From Bacteroidaceae bacterium (GTDB lineage: Bacteria > Bacteroidota > Bacteroidia > Bacteroidales > Bacteroidaceae), in NCBI GenBank assembly GCA_017472905.1, contig JAFUNW010000120.1, positions 1-5,452 on the forward strand: a stretch of 5,452 nt of DNA, in the 5' to 3' direction. A program made the position numbers and the translations under genes. Shown here in pieces: positions 1-5,300 of the stretch (positions are counted from its first letter, which is position 1; each line of letters opens with the position of its first letter). The notes beneath the pieces were generated by a model. The model did no database searches. It worked only from the letters and a program-made list of their open reading frames with translations, and was not told the DNA's origin.

Positions 1-183
1 CAACAACGTTAGCAATATGCCTAATGACTGCAAAACATATTCTGTAAAAGAATCACCGACAAAAACACCTTCCTCAAAAAAACCTAATTCATATACACAA
101 CACAACAAAATCGCCAAAAACCAAAACAGCAAATACTGAATACGCAAACAGCGAATCATCTTTTTAAGTTCTTCCATATACAT
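1..183 (-). CDS. Small membrane protein, 5' part only (runs off the left edge)
   Basis: An open frame of 61 codons starts with ATG at 183 and stays open to base 1, so the 3' end lies outside the window. The N-terminus is short and basic (MYMEELKKMIRCLR). A strongly hydrophobic stretch follows at about residues 16-33, rich in Leu, Phe, Trp and Cys. After a short acidic segment (ELGFFEEG), a second hydrophobic stretch begins near residue 50. This pattern suggests a polytopic inner-membrane protein with a cytoplasmic N-terminus. A second in-frame ATG at 177 (MEELKK) is an equally plausible start. The gene begins 13 bp after the recR stop on the same strand, with no terminator or promoter visible between, so it is probably co-transcribed with recR. 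I do not recognise a named family and assign no function. Small uncharacterised membrane proteins next to recR fit my recollection of Bacteroides genomes, but that is not evidence from this sequence. Confidence 0.7.
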   Translation of the reverse strand, partial: MYMEELKKMIRCLRIQYLLFWFLAILLCCVYELGFFEEGVFVGDSFTEYVLQSLGILLTLL

Positions 184-196
184 TTAATTATACTAA

Positions 197-805
197 CTAC
201 TTAAATGGAACACGCGCCATAATGGAACGTGCCAAAGTTACCTCATCGGTATATTCCAATTCATCACCCACAGATATGCCACGAGCAATCACACTTAAGT
301 TAACTCCGGTGTGTGCCAACTTCCGATGAATATAAAAGTTGGTCGTATCTCCCTCCATCGTAGAGCTAAGTGCTAAAATTACTTCTGTCACTCCACCGGA
401 CTCAACACGTTCAACTAAACTACTTATTTGCAAATCACCCGGACCGATGCCATCCATTGGAGAGATAACCCCTCCCAAAACATGATATAGTCCGCGATAT
501 TCACGAGTATTCTCAATTGCAAGTACATCACGTACATTTTCAACAACACATATTAAAGACTTGTCGCGCGAAGAAGTGGAACAAATCTGACACATATCCG
601 TATCTGATATATTATGACAAACTTGACAATACTTTACCCCACGACGTAAATCTATCAAGGCATTTCCAAATTTCTCCGACACCGAAGTCTCTTGCCGCAA
701 AAGATGTAAGACCAAACGCAAAGCAGTTTTACGACCTATTCCCGGTAATTTTGCAAACTCTTCTACTGCTTTTTCTAGCAAAACAGAAGGATATTGTTGG
801 TTCAT
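197..805 (-). CDS. recR: Recombination mediator protein RecR
   Basis: RecR acts with RecF and RecO to load RecA onto single-stranded DNA covered by SSB at gaps (RecFOR pathway, cytoplasmic). The 202-aa product has the family's usual length and domain order. A helix-hairpin-helix lies near residues 8-35 (LPGIGRKTA at 20-28). A four-cysteine zinc finger uses C60, C63, C72 and C75. A Toprim domain spans about 83-176, with acidic E89, the glycine-rich LGGVISPMDGIGP at 110-122 and the SSTMEGDTT segment at 148-155. The C-terminal conserved segment GDELEYTDEVTLA is at 180-192. The frame is open upstream to an ATG at 847. I choose ATG 805 (MNQQYPSVLL) because RecR proteins of this group start there and because the best promoter (829-859) lies inside the extension, which would leave the upstream ATG untranscribed. 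All key motifs are intact. It is divergent from yihA and probably leads an operon with the membrane-protein gene downstream. Confidence 0.97.
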   Translation of the reverse strand: MNQQYPSVLLEKAVEEFAKLPGIGRKTALRLVLHLLRQETSVSEKFGNALIDLRRGVKYCQVCHNISDTDMCQICSTSSRDKSLICVVENVRDVLAIENTREYRGLYHVLGGVISPMDGIGPGDLQISSLVERVESGGVTEVILALSSTMEGDTTNFYIHRKLAHTGVNLSVIARGISVGDELEYTDEVTLARSIMARVPFK

Positions 806-828
806 GTAGTCAATCTTGAATTTTCGTG

Positions 829-859
829 CAAAGATAATGTAAAGCACAGATTAGCCCAA
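829..859 (-). promoter_or_regulatory. Probable sigma-ABfr promoter of recR
   Basis: Read on the minus strand, TTTG at 859-856 (-33 element) is followed after 19 bp by TATCTTTG at 836-829. The second element is an exact match to the Bacteroidetes -7 consensus TAnnTTTG. Transcription would start near 823, giving a leader of roughly 18 nt before ATG 805. This supports that start over the in-frame ATG at 847. The match is by eye; activity is inferred. Confidence 0.75.
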
Positions 860-862
860 AAG

Positions 863-884
863 ATTAGAAAGATAAGTTTCTAAA
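863..884. repeat. Inverted repeat between recR and yihA
   Basis: TTAGAAA at 863-869 and TTTCTAA at 876-882 are perfect 7-bp inverted arms around a 6-nt centre (GATAAG). The dyad begins 4 bp upstream of the recR -33 element, so it could be an operator. Alternatively it is a small hairpin followed by a T-rich run (885-901), but no plus-strand gene ends here, which argues against a terminator. The 10-mers TTAGAAAGAT (863-872) and GTTTCTAAAA (875-884) both recur in the rho leader in the same order. Confidence 0.45.
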
Positions 885-1027
885 ACTCTTCTTTTTTCTT
901 TAAATAAAGATTATTACAAGAGAATCCAACAAATAAGTTCTGATTCATTTTCAACCATTCTGGATTTTATCCACGCAAAGTATCACATGAAAAGTAGCCT
1001 AAAAGAACAAAATAGTAATCTTCTTTT

Positions 1028-1057
1028 TTTGTTTTTCATTAAGTTTACTTACCTTTG
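1028..1057 (+). promoter_or_regulatory. Probable sigma-ABfr promoter of yihA
   Basis: TTTG at 1028-1031 is followed after 18 bp by TACCTTTG at 1050-1057, an exact match to TAnnTTTG. Transcription would begin near 1063, leaving a leader of about 20 nt before ATG 1083. The upstream in-frame ATG at 987 would lie outside the transcript, so this promoter decides the start. No other convincing element was found between 884 and 1027. Confidence 0.72.
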
Positions 1058-1082
1058 CCCACAAAGAAATGTAATTGCAATT

Positions 1083-1688
1083 ATGGAAATAACAGAAGCA
1101 CAATTTGTCATTAGCAACAGCGACATCAAAAAATGCCCACAGGATGGAAAACCGGAATATGCTTTTATCGGCCGTTCGAATGTAGGAAAGTCCAGCCTCA
1201 TCAATATGCTTACACGACATAACAAATTGGCCATGACCTCTTCTACTCCCGGCAAAACATTGCTTATCAATCATTTTTTAATCAACCGGAATTGGTATCT
1301 TGTAGACCTTCCGGGATATGGATATGCGCAACGAAGTAAAAAACAACAAGAAAAAATAAAGAAATTAATCGAGGAATACATTCTTAACCGATTGCAACTT
1401 ACTTGCTTGTTCGTATTAATAGATAGTCGACATGCCCCTCAGGAAATAGATTTAAAATTCATCGAATGGTTAGGAAAGAACGAGATTCCCTTTGCCATTA
1501 TCTTTACAAAAGCTGATAAATTAAGCAACAGCAAATTGCAAGCAAACATTACGTCCTACAAAGAACGACTTAAACAGCAATGGGAAGAACTTCCCCCTTG
1601 TTTTGTGACCTCTGCAGAAAAGAAGACCGGACGCAAAGATGTATTGGATTACATTGGACAAATCAATGCCGACATACAAAACTCTTAA
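1083..1688 (+). CDS. yihA: Ribosome biogenesis GTPase YihA/EngB (YsxC)
   Basis: This TrmE-Era-EngA-EngB-type GTPase helps assemble the large ribosomal subunit; in bacteria where it has been tested it is usually essential. The 201-aa product fits the family's usual length of about 200 aa. All G motifs are present: G1 P-loop GRSNVGKS at 30-37, the switch-I segment TPGKT at 55-59 (G2), DLPG at 75-78 (G3), TKAD at 142-145 (G4, guanine specificity) and TSAEKKTG at 176-183 (G5). The frame is open back to an ATG at 987. I choose ATG 1083 (MEITEAQFVISN) because family members begin there and because the promoter at 1028-1057 sits inside the longer frame. No Shine-Dalgarno sequence precedes the ATG; the region is AT-rich, as is usual in Bacteroidetes. 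It is divergent from recR and convergent with the ABC-F gene 5 bp away. It appears to be a single-gene transcript. Confidence 0.97.
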   Translation: MEITEAQFVISNSDIKKCPQDGKPEYAFIGRSNVGKSSLINMLTRHNKLAMTSSTPGKTLLINHFLINRNWYLVDLPGYGYAQRSKKQQEKIKKLIEEYILNRLQLTCLFVLIDSRHAPQEIDLKFIEWLGKNEIPFAIIFTKADKLSNSKLQANITSYKERLKQQWEELPPCFVTSAEKKTGRKDVLDYIGQINADIQNS

Positions 1689-1701
1689 GCAGACTAGTTT
1701 T
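1678..1701. terminator. Weak inverted repeat across the two convergent stop codons
   Basis: AAAACT at 1678-1683 and AGTTTT at 1696-1701 form a 6-bp dyad around a 12-nt loop that contains CTTAAG. It spans the stop codons of both yihA (1686-1688) and the ABC-F gene (1696-1694). An A-run on one side and a T-run on the other could make it act in both directions. With one G-C pair the stem is weak, so I would not rely on it as an intrinsic terminator. Confidence 0.3.
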
Positions 1702-3568
1702 CCAGCTCTCCCAATTCAAACCAACGGTTTGTTTTCTGTTCTAAATCCTGCTCCAACAAAGGCAGGCGTTTCGATTTCTCTGTCAATTCATCTACAGAAA
1801 GAGTTCCACTGCAAAGTGCTATTTCTAAATTTTGTTTTTCAATTTCAAGTTCTGCGATTTCCTGTTCCAATTGTTCAAACTCTCTTCGCTCTTTGAACGA
1901 CATTCGTTTACGTTCGGTAACTCCGACCTTTTGCTTTTTCAATTCCGGCGATTTACTTTTCTTATCGCTTTTGGACTCGGACTTATCCTGTTCTTCTTTC
2001 CATGCTCGATACTGAGTATAATTTCCCGGAAAATCTTGAATGCGTCCCTCTCCTTGAAAAACAAACAAATGATCTACTACTTTATCCATAAAATATCGAT
2101 CATGACTAACCACAATCACACACCCTTTAAAAAGACGAAGATAGTCTTCCAATATCTGCAAAGTGATTATATCCAAATCATTTGTCGGTTCATCAAGAAT
2201 TAAAAAATTCGGATTTCGCATCAATACCGTACACAAATAAAGTCGTCTACGTTCTCCACCACTAAGTTTATAAACATAATTATACTGTGTCTCAGGAGTA
2301 AAAAGAAAATGTTGCAAGAACTGTGACGCCGTAAGTTTTTGTCCATCCCCAATCTCAACCATTTCAGCTATATCTCGTACAACATCTATCACTTTCATCT
2401 GTTCATCAAACTGCAAGCCCTCTTGAGAATAATATCCGAAACGAACCGTTTCACCAATATCCAACTTCCCTGAATCAAGAGGTATCTGATTAAGCAAAAT
2501 TTTAATAAATGTAGACTTTCCTGTACCATTTTTACCGACTATTCCCAATTTCTCATAACGAGAAAAAATATAGGAAAAGTTTTCCAATATTTTCAGTTCT
2601 CCAAAACGCTTACATAAGTTCTCTGCTTCAAAAATTTTGTTTCCTATATAAGTCGATCCAACAGCTAGCTTAACATTCTTCTCTATGCTCTTTTGCTTTG
2701 CTATTTTTTCCAATTCATAAAAAGCCTCCTCCCGATAACGTGCTTTATGTCCACGAGCTTGCGGTTGTCTCCGCATCCATTCCAATTCCGTTCGATAAAG
2801 ATTATTGGCACGCACTATTTCTGCATTAATTGAATCAATACGTTCTTGACGTTTCTCTAAATAATAACTATAGTTTCCTTTATAAGCATAAACCGAATAA
2901 CTATCTATTTCCATTATTTCAGAACAAACTCTATCCAAGAAATATCTGTCATGCGTAACCATCAATAACGTATGCTTTCCACGATGCAAAAATCCTTCCA
3001 GCCATTCTATCATTTCCAAATCCAAATGATTGGTTGGTTCATCAAGTATCAAAAAATCAGGCTCAGAAATTAATACATTAGCCAAAGCTACCCGTTTTAA
3101 TTGTCCTCCGGAAAGCTGAGAGATTGGTTGAGTATAATCTGTTATTTTCAGTTGAAAAAGTATTTGCTTTATTCTCCGTTCATAATCCCAAACTTTTCCT
3201 TGTTCCATACGAGAAAGTAATTCGTCAAGTCCAGGATTCCCCTTGGTAGACAAACATTCTTCATAATTCTTTATTAACTGAGCGACTTCTCCACTATGCA
3301 AGAAACAAGCTTCAAGTACACTTAAATGACTAGGAAATACAGGCGATTGCTCTAGATAACCAACTCTAACATCACGCCGATAAACAATACGACCATCATC
3401 ATAATCCTCTTTTCCCGTCAGAATGTTCAGCAAAGTAGTTTTTCCACTTCCATTTTTAGCTATCAACCCTACACGTTGACCTTCTGACATCCCAAAAGAT
3501 ATTTGATTATATAAAAGAAGTTCCCCAAATGACTTCGTTAAGTTCTCTACTTGTAGAATCGGATTCAT
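1694..3568 (-). CDS. uup: ABC-F family ATPase, Uup-like
   Basis: ABC-F proteins are soluble twin-ATPase proteins without membrane segments. They bind the ribosome near the E site, and Uup has also been linked to branched DNA and transposon excision in E. coli. The 624-aa product is close to Uup length (about 635 aa). ATPase domain 1 has Walker A AKNGSGKT (37-44), signature LSGGQ (152-156), Walker B LILDEP (173-178, catalytic E177) and H206. The inter-domain linker (about 225-310) is charged and contains MRRQPQARGHKARYRE, typical of the P-site tRNA-interaction region. Domain 2 has GKNGTGKS (345-352), LSGGE (435-439), LILDEP (456-461, E460) and H489. A Lys/Ser/Glu-rich segment (525-550) precedes a predicted coiled coil (about 555-615), the C-terminal extension typical of Uup. 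Both sites look catalytically intact. The first Walker A has Ala where Gly is usual. The gene starts 18 bp after the stop of the upstream uncharacterised gene and is probably in its operon. Nothing marks it as an antibiotic-resistance ABC-F. Confidence 0.9.
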   Translation of the reverse strand: MNPILQVENLTKSFGELLLYNQISFGMSEGQRVGLIAKNGSGKTTLLNILTGKEDYDDGRIVYRRDVRVGYLEQSPVFPSHLSVLEACFLHSGEVAQLIKNYEECLSTKGNPGLDELLSRMEQGKVWDYERRIKQILFQLKITDYTQPISQLSGGQLKRVALANVLISEPDFLILDEPTNHLDLEMIEWLEGFLHRGKHTLLMVTHDRYFLDRVCSEIMEIDSYSVYAYKGNYSYYLEKRQERIDSINAEIVRANNLYRTELEWMRRQPQARGHKARYREEAFYELEKIAKQKSIEKNVKLAVGSTYIGNKIFEAENLCKRFGELKILENFSYIFSRYEKLGIVGKNGTGKSTFIKILLNQIPLDSGKLDIGETVRFGYYSQEGLQFDEQMKVIDVVRDIAEMVEIGDGQKLTASQFLQHFLFTPETQYNYVYKLSGGERRRLYLCTVLMRNPNFLILDEPTNDLDIITLQILEDYLRLFKGCVIVVSHDRYFMDKVVDHLFVFQGEGRIQDFPGNYTQYRAWKEEQDKSESKSDKKSKSPELKKQKVGVTERKRMSFKERREFEQLEQEIAELEIEKQNLEIALCSGTLSVDELTEKSKRLPLLEQDLEQKTNRWFELGELEN

Positions 3569-3586
3569 AATTACTCTGTCTAAAAT

Positions 3587-4441
3587 CTATTTCAATGTAT
3601 GATAATTTAACATTAAATTATAAATATACATCAAGGTTCTTCCTTCTGTCATTTGTTGAGTTACAAACTCATACGGTCTTAACAAATATTCATCGGCATC
3701 TTTCAATAAGAATGTTGCAGGATAATCAGCTCGATGTCCCCAAAAAAGAATCGGTACTTCAAGAGATCCATCTATTAGTGATACCCACTCAACCCCATCA
3801 ACTTCACCAAGTAAAAAACAACAAAGAATCAGTGATAACCGTTTACGATTCTCCATATTATCTGCTATTTTTCCTTTATCCAAAAGTTCTTGCAAACAAG
3901 CAAGACTCTTGTCAACAGGTATTGATGCTATATCCTTTTTCAGTAGTTCTTTAACCTTTTTTACTCCCCATTGATAGGCCTCGTTCACTACCATTATTTC
4001 CATTAGACGAAGGGGAATTACTTCATGACAAGATGGACGCTCCGGATTCAAAAATAACAAACTCTCTATTATTTTATGAACAACATCTATACGCTCCCCA
4101 ACAGATTGCGTAAAGCTAAAAAAAAGAGCCATATTACCTTTTCCGGTCACAAAAAAATGAGTAATATAATCTAATTCATTCTCTTTAAAACTCTCTTGAC
4201 TATATACACAATCCCAACGTCCTATTTTCACGAAACTAGCATTGGCATATTGCTGTAATTCTTCGCGCATAATTTTATTCGCGAAATTTGGAGATATATC
4301 TAATGAAGCAGATACACGCAAGCTACCATTCCATAGATCCGGATTATAGAAAAGAAACGTTCCTTCTTCATCTTCAAATTCGTTCCACGTATCAGGATAT
4401 TCAAAAGAGAACCATGACGAGGGGGAAATATACTTTTTCAT
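3587..4441 (-). CDS. Uncharacterised protein, DUF3805/DUF3806-like
   Basis: The product is 284 aa with no signal peptide or membrane segment, so it is probably cytoplasmic. The N-terminal part (about 1-135) is beta-rich and opens with FSFEYPDTW (11-19), a pattern seen in PsbP/Mog1-like folds such as DUF3805. The C-terminal part (about 140-284) is mostly helical: a Lys-rich helix (158-170), EVDGVEWV at 213-220, and a conserved-looking end with ADYPATFLLKDADEYLLRPY (238-257). This layout resembles Pfam DUF3805 followed by DUF3806, two Bacteroidetes-rich families with no known function; that match is from memory and was not searched. I choose ATG 4441 over the TTG immediately before it. The ABC-F gene follows after 18 bp, which suggests co-transcription. 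The start lies only 20 bp after the ridA terminator hairpin, so its promoter must overlap that hairpin or transcripts must read through. Function is unknown. Confidence 0.85.
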   Translation of the reverse strand: MKKYISPSSWFSFEYPDTWNEFEDEEGTFLFYNPDLWNGSLRVSASLDISPNFANKIMREELQQYANASFVKIGRWDCVYSQESFKENELDYITHFFVTGKGNMALFFSFTQSVGERIDVVHKIIESLLFLNPERPSCHEVIPLRLMEIMVVNEAYQWGVKKVKELLKKDIASIPVDKSLACLQELLDKGKIADNMENRKRLSLILCCFLLGEVDGVEWVSLIDGSLEVPILFWGHRADYPATFLLKDADEYLLRPYEFVTQQMTEGRTLMYIYNLMLNYHTLK

Positions 4442-4461
4442 CAACTATAAAAAATTAAAAC

Positions 4462-4509
4462 GTGTTGATGGCATTCCTCATCTCAAACAGAGACAGCAGC
4501 CATCAACAC
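4462..4509 (-). terminator. Strong hairpin with U-tract: probable ridA terminator
   Basis: GTGTTGATGGC at 4462-4472 and GCCATCAACAC at 4499-4509 are perfect 11-bp inverted arms. The 26-nt apical region holds a smaller stem, TCTC (4481-4484) with GAGA (4490-4493). Read on the minus strand, the hairpin is followed by GTTTTAATTTTTTAT, a U-rich run, as expected for intrinsic termination of ridA, whose stop is 27 bp upstream. On the plus strand no T-run follows, so it works in one direction only. Confidence 0.8.
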
Positions 4510-4526
4510 AAATCTTACAAATCTTA
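4509..4526. repeat. Tandem 9-bp direct repeat CAAATCTTA x2
   Basis: CAAATCTTA occurs twice head to tail at 4509-4517 and 4518-4526, between the ridA stop and the terminator hairpin; its first base is the last base of the hairpin arm. On the minus strand each copy reads TAAGATTTG, close to the TAnnTTTG promoter element but with three spacer bases instead of two. No function can be assigned. Confidence 0.5.
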
Positions 4527-4536
4527 ATTCCTTACC

Positions 4537-4914
4537 TTATTTAATAGCTATACTTTCTATCTCAACCAAAGCCCCTTTAGGTAATTGTTTTACAGCAAAT
4601 GCAGAACGGGCCGGATAATCTGAAGTAAAATAACTGGCATATACTTCATTCATTTCAACAAACATTGAAATATCAGCTAAAAAAACGGTTGTTTTTACAA
4701 CATTGTCTAAAGTTAAACCTGCTTCCTTTAATACATTTTTTATATTCTCAAACACTTGTTTAGTTTGTTCTTTGATTCCTCCTTCTACAATCTCTCCGGT
4801 AGACGGATCAACCGGAATCTGTCCGGATAAGAACAACATTCCATTAACCTCTATTGCCTGACTATAAGGACCGATTGCTGCCGGTGCTTTTACTGTTGAT
4901 ATTACCTTTTTCAT
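4537..4914 (-). CDS. ridA: RidA family 2-iminobutanoate/2-iminopropanoate deaminase
   Basis: RidA (YjgF/YER057c/UK114 family) hydrolyses reactive enamine/imine intermediates released by PLP enzymes such as threonine dehydratase, giving 2-keto acids and ammonia. This protects other PLP enzymes from damage. It is a cytoplasmic homotrimer with active sites at subunit interfaces. The 125-aa product matches family length. It has the N-terminal APAAIGPYSQA (10-20, Tyr17), SGQIPVDPSTGEI (30-42), the VVKTTVFLAD segment (72-81), the carboxylate-binding arginine R103 in PARSAFAV, and E118 in the C-terminal LVEIESIA. R103 and E118 correspond to R105 and E120 of E. coli RidA, so deaminase activity is likely. 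The ATG at 4914 (MKKVISTVKAP) is the natural start. It lies upstream of the uncharacterised gene on the same strand, but the hairpin at 4462-4509 should separate their transcripts. It is divergent from rho. Confidence 0.96.
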   Translation of the reverse strand: MKKVISTVKAPAAIGPYSQAIEVNGMLFLSGQIPVDPSTGEIVEGGIKEQTKQVFENIKNVLKEAGLTLDNVVKTTVFLADISMFVEMNEVYASYFTSDYPARSAFAVKQLPKGALVEIESIAIK

Positions 4915-4973
4915 TCGACTGAACTTTTATATTTAAACAATAAATTATTAATTATACTGCTAAAATACTATTT

Positions 4974-5003
4974 TAAAGATAATGAAATGAACAAAAAGGC
5001 AAG
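4974..5003 (-). promoter_or_regulatory. Weak candidate promoter of ridA
   Basis: On the minus strand, CTTG at 5003-5000 is followed after 18 bp by TATCTTTA at 4981-4974. Each element differs from the sigma-ABfr consensus (TTTG, TAnnTTTG) at one base. It would give a leader of roughly 50-55 nt before ATG 4914. It is the best match I can see upstream of ridA but is imperfect. Confidence 0.35.
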
Positions 5004-5053
5004 TTTAACGTTCATTTAACATCATATTCCATAAAAAAGAGTTTCATGATATC

Positions 5054-5102
5054 AAAAAAAAAAAAGAAAAGATGGATAAATCCAAAATTATAACTACTTT
5101 TG
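5054..5102 (+). promoter_or_regulatory. Probable rho promoter with upstream A-tract
   Basis: TACTTTTG at 5095-5102 matches TAnnTTTG exactly. The -33 position (about 5071-5076) has only GATGGA, so that element is poor. An uninterrupted run of 12 A at 5054-5065, followed by GAAAA, sits at about -55 to -40 relative to a start near 5109. That is where an UP-like, curved A-tract could compensate. Activity is inferred from position. Confidence 0.55.
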
Positions 5103-5108
5103 CACCAT

Positions 5109-5300
5109 CAAAACTAATTTAGCGAATAAGAGTTCTACAACCTTATTGGTTATACGTTCTAAACATTAATAAAAACATATTCCCCTTTTTATTTATACAG
5201 TTAGAAAGATTCCATACTTTTTTGAATAGAGTTTCTAAAAATACGGAACCAACCACTGCCCGATTTTATCAAGGAGAATAAATAATATAAAGTAATTTAT
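5109..5300 (+). promoter_or_regulatory. Long 5' leader of rho
   Basis: If transcription starts near 5109, rho has an untranslated leader of about 190 nt. Visible structures are a small dyad AATAAG (5125-5130) with CTTATT (5142-5147) and a composite hairpin at 5201-5238. AAGGAG at 5271-5276 resembles a Shine-Dalgarno sequence but lies 24 nt before the ATG, too far for normal use. rho is autogenously attenuated in E. coli; similar control here is an inference from leader length. Confidence 0.45.
5201..5238 (+). repeat. Composite inverted repeat in the rho leader
   Basis: The outer arms TTAGAAA (5201-5207) and TTTCTAA (5232-5238) pair over 7 bp. An inner stem, ATTC (5209-5212) with GAAT (5224-5227), closes an 11-nt loop with a T-run. 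The outer arms are the same as those of the dyad at 863-882. The structure is AT-rich and is not followed by a long U-tract, so it is not a clear terminator. Confidence 0.4.

Larger units (their letters stand above)
4915..5300. other. Divergent intergenic region between ridA and rho (386 bp)
   Basis: I see no gene here: on the plus strand there is no ATG between the rho promoter and the rho start, and the AT-rich sequence is rich in stops. It holds a weak ridA promoter candidate (4974-5003), a TTTAAC direct repeat with an 11-bp period (5004-5009, 5015-5020), a run of 12 A (5054-5065), the rho promoter (-7 element 5095-5102) and a long rho leader with a composite hairpin (5201-5238). Confidence 0.8.

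Noticed and set aside
517..819. Plus-strand open frame of 100 codons
   Set aside because: It lies antisense within recR, whose RecR motifs are unmistakable; the frame's translation has no domain-like features.
863..901. Hairpin plus T-rich run read as a plus-strand terminator
   Set aside because: No plus-strand gene ends upstream; the neighbouring gene recR points the other way.
1069..1074. ATG-TAA start-stop pair just upstream of yihA as a regulatory mini-ORF
   Set aside because: It has no ribosome-binding context and such pairs are common by chance in AT-rich leaders.
999..1274. Minus-strand open frames overlapping the yihA start (999-1274 and 1049-1270)
   Set aside because: Both are antisense to the conserved P-loop region of yihA and cover its promoter; they look like shadows of the coding frame.
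1639..2203. Plus-strand open frames at 1639-1896 and 1832-2203
   Set aside because: They are antisense to the 3' part of the ABC-F gene, low-complexity and Phe/Leu-rich, as expected for the complement of a Glu/Lys-rich coiled coil.
1694..3568. ABC-F gene as an antibiotic-resistance determinant
   Set aside because: The C-terminal coiled coil and overall length fit housekeeping Uup; nothing around it suggests a mobile resistance cassette.
3595..3954. Plus-strand open frame of 119 codons
   Set aside because: It is antisense within the uncharacterised 284-aa gene, has no start-signal context and no recognisable protein features.
4442..4444. TTG as start of the uncharacterised gene
   Set aside because: It directly precedes an ATG in frame (TTG ATG AAA AAG); ATG is the simpler choice and adds or removes only one residue.
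5271..5276. AAGGAG as the Shine-Dalgarno sequence of rho
   Set aside because: It is 24 nt from the ATG, far beyond working spacing, and Bacteroidetes generally do not depend on such sites. It is kept only as an oddity of the leader.
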